Source: Sinohyriopsis cumingii (taxonomy: Eukaryota > Mollusca > Bivalvia > Unionida > Unionidae). Taken from it: a stretch of DNA of 64,000 nt. The position numbers and the translations under genes are program-made. The stretch's first letter is position 1. Each line of letters starts with the position of its first letter. The stretch is taken from positions 1 to 64,000 of the forward strand of contig JAPYKE020000568.1 of assembly GCA_028554795.2 (NCBI GenBank). Reading direction: 5' to 3'. The notes under the pieces are model-generated. The model was not told the DNA's origin, did not search any database, and saw only the letters and a list, made by a program, of their open reading frames with translations. Below, in pieces: positions 60,083 to 64,000 of this stretch.

Positions 60083-60889
60083 TATTTGGTTACTAACTGC
60101 TTCAGTTTATTTGTAACGGGATTGTCTAATTTATAATGCACTTTGTAGTTAAGTTTAAATCATAGCGGAACTATTGTAATAATGTCACATCATTTTCCTC
60201 TTCTGTATTTGTCATTCTGAATTAAAAATAAACTGCGAAGGGCCGTGCAAGACAATTAAAGCACCTTAAAGATATATTGTAATCTTTTATAACTTGAAAG
60301 AAATGTGTGAGATCCTTTCTTTCTGGCTACTTCACTCTAGTAGTTTTGAGTAAGTGACCGATGTACAATTTTCATAATTCCTACGTCAAATTGAAGCCGG
60401 TATTAATTAAGATTTATTCAAAAACCAAATAAACACAATGTAGTACTAATAAACAGGCAACACCCAAAGCAATGTTCCAAAACGGTGGGTCCAAATAAAC
60501 TGTTGGCGCATAACTCTGCAGCCACTACTTTGGTAATTGAATTTATATGATCAGGAACAAACATGAAATAATCCAATCTGCAGGACGTAAAAAAACTTTA
60601 GAAACTATTGTTGTACAAAATCAAATAAAGGAAAGCTTCCGAGAACAAAAATGAAACCAACGAAACCAATGGAGCCATTCACAAGGAATAAACAGAAGTC
60701 GACACAACATTATATAATTACCACAAACTACATCTCCATGGGTAACTTGGCTAAAACAAAAACTTCTACAACAGCTCTAAAACATAACTTTAAAGATAAT
60801 ATTAAAATGATTCTAAAGTTAAAGAAGAGTGTGTGATTTGGGATTTTAACGAGTTTTCAGTTATATCGCTACGATGTCTGCAGTGTGCC
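60083..60889. other. Interval between gypsy remnant and SINE, right arm
   Basis: Reverse complement of 23346-24180. It contains the shortened frame MKPTKPMEPFTRNKQ (60651-60836). Nothing else is recognised. Confidence 0.5.
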
Positions 60890-61145
60890 AGTTTATAGTG
60901 ATGTCTAGCACTGGGGCATCCTGCATCAGACATGAAGCATGATGTCCCACCCAGTCACATTATCCTGACACCAGGTCGACCAGTCCTAACACTAACCTAT
61001 AAATGCTGAGAGCCAAGCGAGGCAGTTGTTAGTACCTTTTTGCAAGTCATTGGTATGACTCGGCCGGGGATCGAACACACGACCTCCCGCATCCGAGGAG
61101 GACGCTCTCAGCATTTGGCGACCTGAGCCGTTTAAAGAAGAGCAA
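60890..61145 (-). mobile_element. tRNA-derived SINE, inverted copy
   Basis: Inverted duplicate of 23105-23345. Box B is kept (as 'ggatcgaac' on the + strand), while box A is altered ('catttggcga'), so this copy probably lacks a working pol III promoter. Confidence 0.8.
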
Positions 61146-62745
61146 CTATAACATACAATCAACTTCTCAAATAGAAATGTTTAAAGAGAAAGTTGCGATA
61201 ATTAACAAGATTATTACGGCACTTATAACAACTTTTTTTTGTGTGCTTATAATACATTCGTTAAAAGCATTGTTCTTGACCCAAGCACCCAAGATTAATA
61301 TGTCATGAGACTCATATTTGATTCAGTCTATTCTGTTAGGTCTATACTAGTATCGGGGTTTCAGAATTAGCTTCTGCTGGGACGCAAATCGTTACTAGTA
61401 TCCATATGTTACTACTGTAAAGCTCTATAAGCGTGTATATGTCATGAATTTATAGTTTGGTCTATGCTGCTCAAAACCTCAGTGTACTTTATATTGCTCT
61501 TCCTGTCTATTATAAAAGAAGCAGTTACTTCTTGTGGAATCGTAATGCTACTGCACATTATGTTATATTGTTTCAGATATGTCTTTGTGTCTGTCTTAAA
61601 GTCCTGATCTTCCGATAAAACAATGCTGCTGCAAGTTCAGACAAATATTTTTCTAATTTCATGTAAAAATTAAAATTGTATTCACACTTTAGTAACGTTG
61701 ATAGCCTGTAATTCTTGACATTCGAATAAGATATTAAGCAACTAGTTATTGTCATATTGCCAAATTTAGTTAATTCTTACAGAATTTCATATGATACCAT
61801 GGACATCAACCTGACAATAGAATAATCAGATCTTTAAGTGTAGTTGTCAAAGCTTTATACCGTCTTGCATGTTAAATATTTGTTTCCTGTGCAGTAGATT
61901 TAAAAAATTCTGTTAAATGTTTCGGATCAATAAATTCTTACACTCAATTGTCGGAGTGGGATCAGGTGAAATGATTGTTAATTTGTCTTTAAAATCAAAT
62001 CATAAGTCCATCATTTAATTATCAAGCATTCTTCAGACTTTAACAAAATTATGAGCTAACAGACATACATATATTTTGTTTATCGCTTGCTTCTTAGATC
62101 CTTCTTCTCTCATGCAATTGTTTTCATAATTCATCTTAGGATGTATGTCTCTATTTTGTTGTACATATTTGTAATTATGAAAAATGTTTTATAAAGTATG
62201 TCTTTAATATACTTTTCTTTTGCTGGAAATGTATTGATGAAATTTATCGTTTAATTCTAACAAATCCACAAGTTGTATGCTGACAGTTGCCATTGGTGGA
62301 CTTCATTCCACGTTTTTCAATCCATTCTCTGCTCTTCTATTTTATATATCAGCTTGTATCTATTTGTCATAGTAACCTTTAAATTAGTGTAAGTAAGTAG
62401 TGGTAAGATGGTCCATGTGAACAGTCACTTTCTTCTAACATACGTTCAAATTGATACTTTTATGGTATTGTCCCGGTCTTAACGTAATCATCAGTAACGG
62501 ATAGAGGGTACGTTTAAGTCTTCAATAGCTGAAAGTGCCTGTGTGCATATGCGCTTGTGTATGTGTAAAGGTTAAATCATCATAAATCTTATTACTGTAA
62601 GAATTTAGTTGCTGTGTTTCGTTCCTTTATCGGTCAGTTTAGAATCTTTTCTTCTCCAGTGAATATCTAACACCTCTTGTACCTAGAGTTGCTAGCCAAC
62701 ATCAATGCGTCACTATTTAAGCCCAATGATGAATGATTCCTAACG
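61146..62745 (-). repeat. Block Y, right arm, first part
   Basis: Reverse complement of 21509-23104. No gene is seen; the frame at 61573-61755 (-) is the counterpart of 22485-22667 and has no recognised domain. Confidence 0.75.
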
Positions 62746-62758
62746 TGGAGTACACGCA

Positions 62759-64000
<1,242 letters not shown>

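Overview
The window reads as AT-rich, repeat-dense metazoan nuclear DNA, most likely from a mollusc or another lophotrochozoan. Reasons: split genes with GT-AG introns, a tRNA-derived SINE, RTE-type and CR1/L2-type LINE remnants, a SCAN-like-gag Ty3/gypsy remnant of the kind known from molluscs, and very many long (AT)n, (AC)n and (CATA)n arrays. The taxon is an inference. There is no bacterial, phage or CRISPR content.

The one gene I can support as intact lies on the + strand at 13300-18221. It has five coding exons with clean GT-AG introns and would encode a 221-residue secreted precursor: signal sequence, acidic linker, a BRICHOS-like domain (residues ~78-177, with the diagnostic Asp and Cys pair), a Lys-Arg cleavage site, and a C-terminal peptide of 31 residues with six cysteines and three consecutive tryptophans. 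The layout (signal, BRICHOS, short C-terminal peptide) matches polychaete antimicrobial precursors such as arenicin, but the cysteine pattern is different and I do not recognise it. Two broken copies follow: one at 38341-42071 (+) with at least five lesions, and one at 47890-49324 (-) that keeps only exon 4.

Most of the rest is explained by one large duplicated unit of about 25 kb, in the order X (upstream block) - BRICHOS gene - Y - SINE - Ty3/gypsy remnant - Z - next X. Left arm, + orientation: X 4115-12240, gene 1 13300-18221, Y 18640-23100, SINE 23105-23345, gypsy 24450-26050, Z 26100-28110, X 28120-37230, gene 2, Y' 43100-44335. Right arm, inverted: Y 64000-61146, SINE, gypsy 59870-58190, Z 58160-56340, X 56336-49325, gene 3 remnant 49324-47890. 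The centre of this imperfect palindrome lies in 42500-47890, which holds another inverted Z copy and an older gypsy remnant. Positions 1-2945 are part of a further inverted unit. The layout predicts more BRICHOS copies just beyond both ends of the window.

Later events sit on this framework. A 3.3-kb RTE-type LINE (33209-36489) with a 12-bp target duplication is in only one of the X copies. A 5'-truncated CR1/L2-type LINE (9579-11340) sits where about 1.26 kb of X is missing. Many AT arrays have expanded independently in the different copies. A GC-rich block about 0.5 kb upstream of the signal exon in both gene 1 and gene 2 carries a 47-codon ORF whose first half differs only at silent sites; it is a candidate first exon, promoter or upstream ORF.
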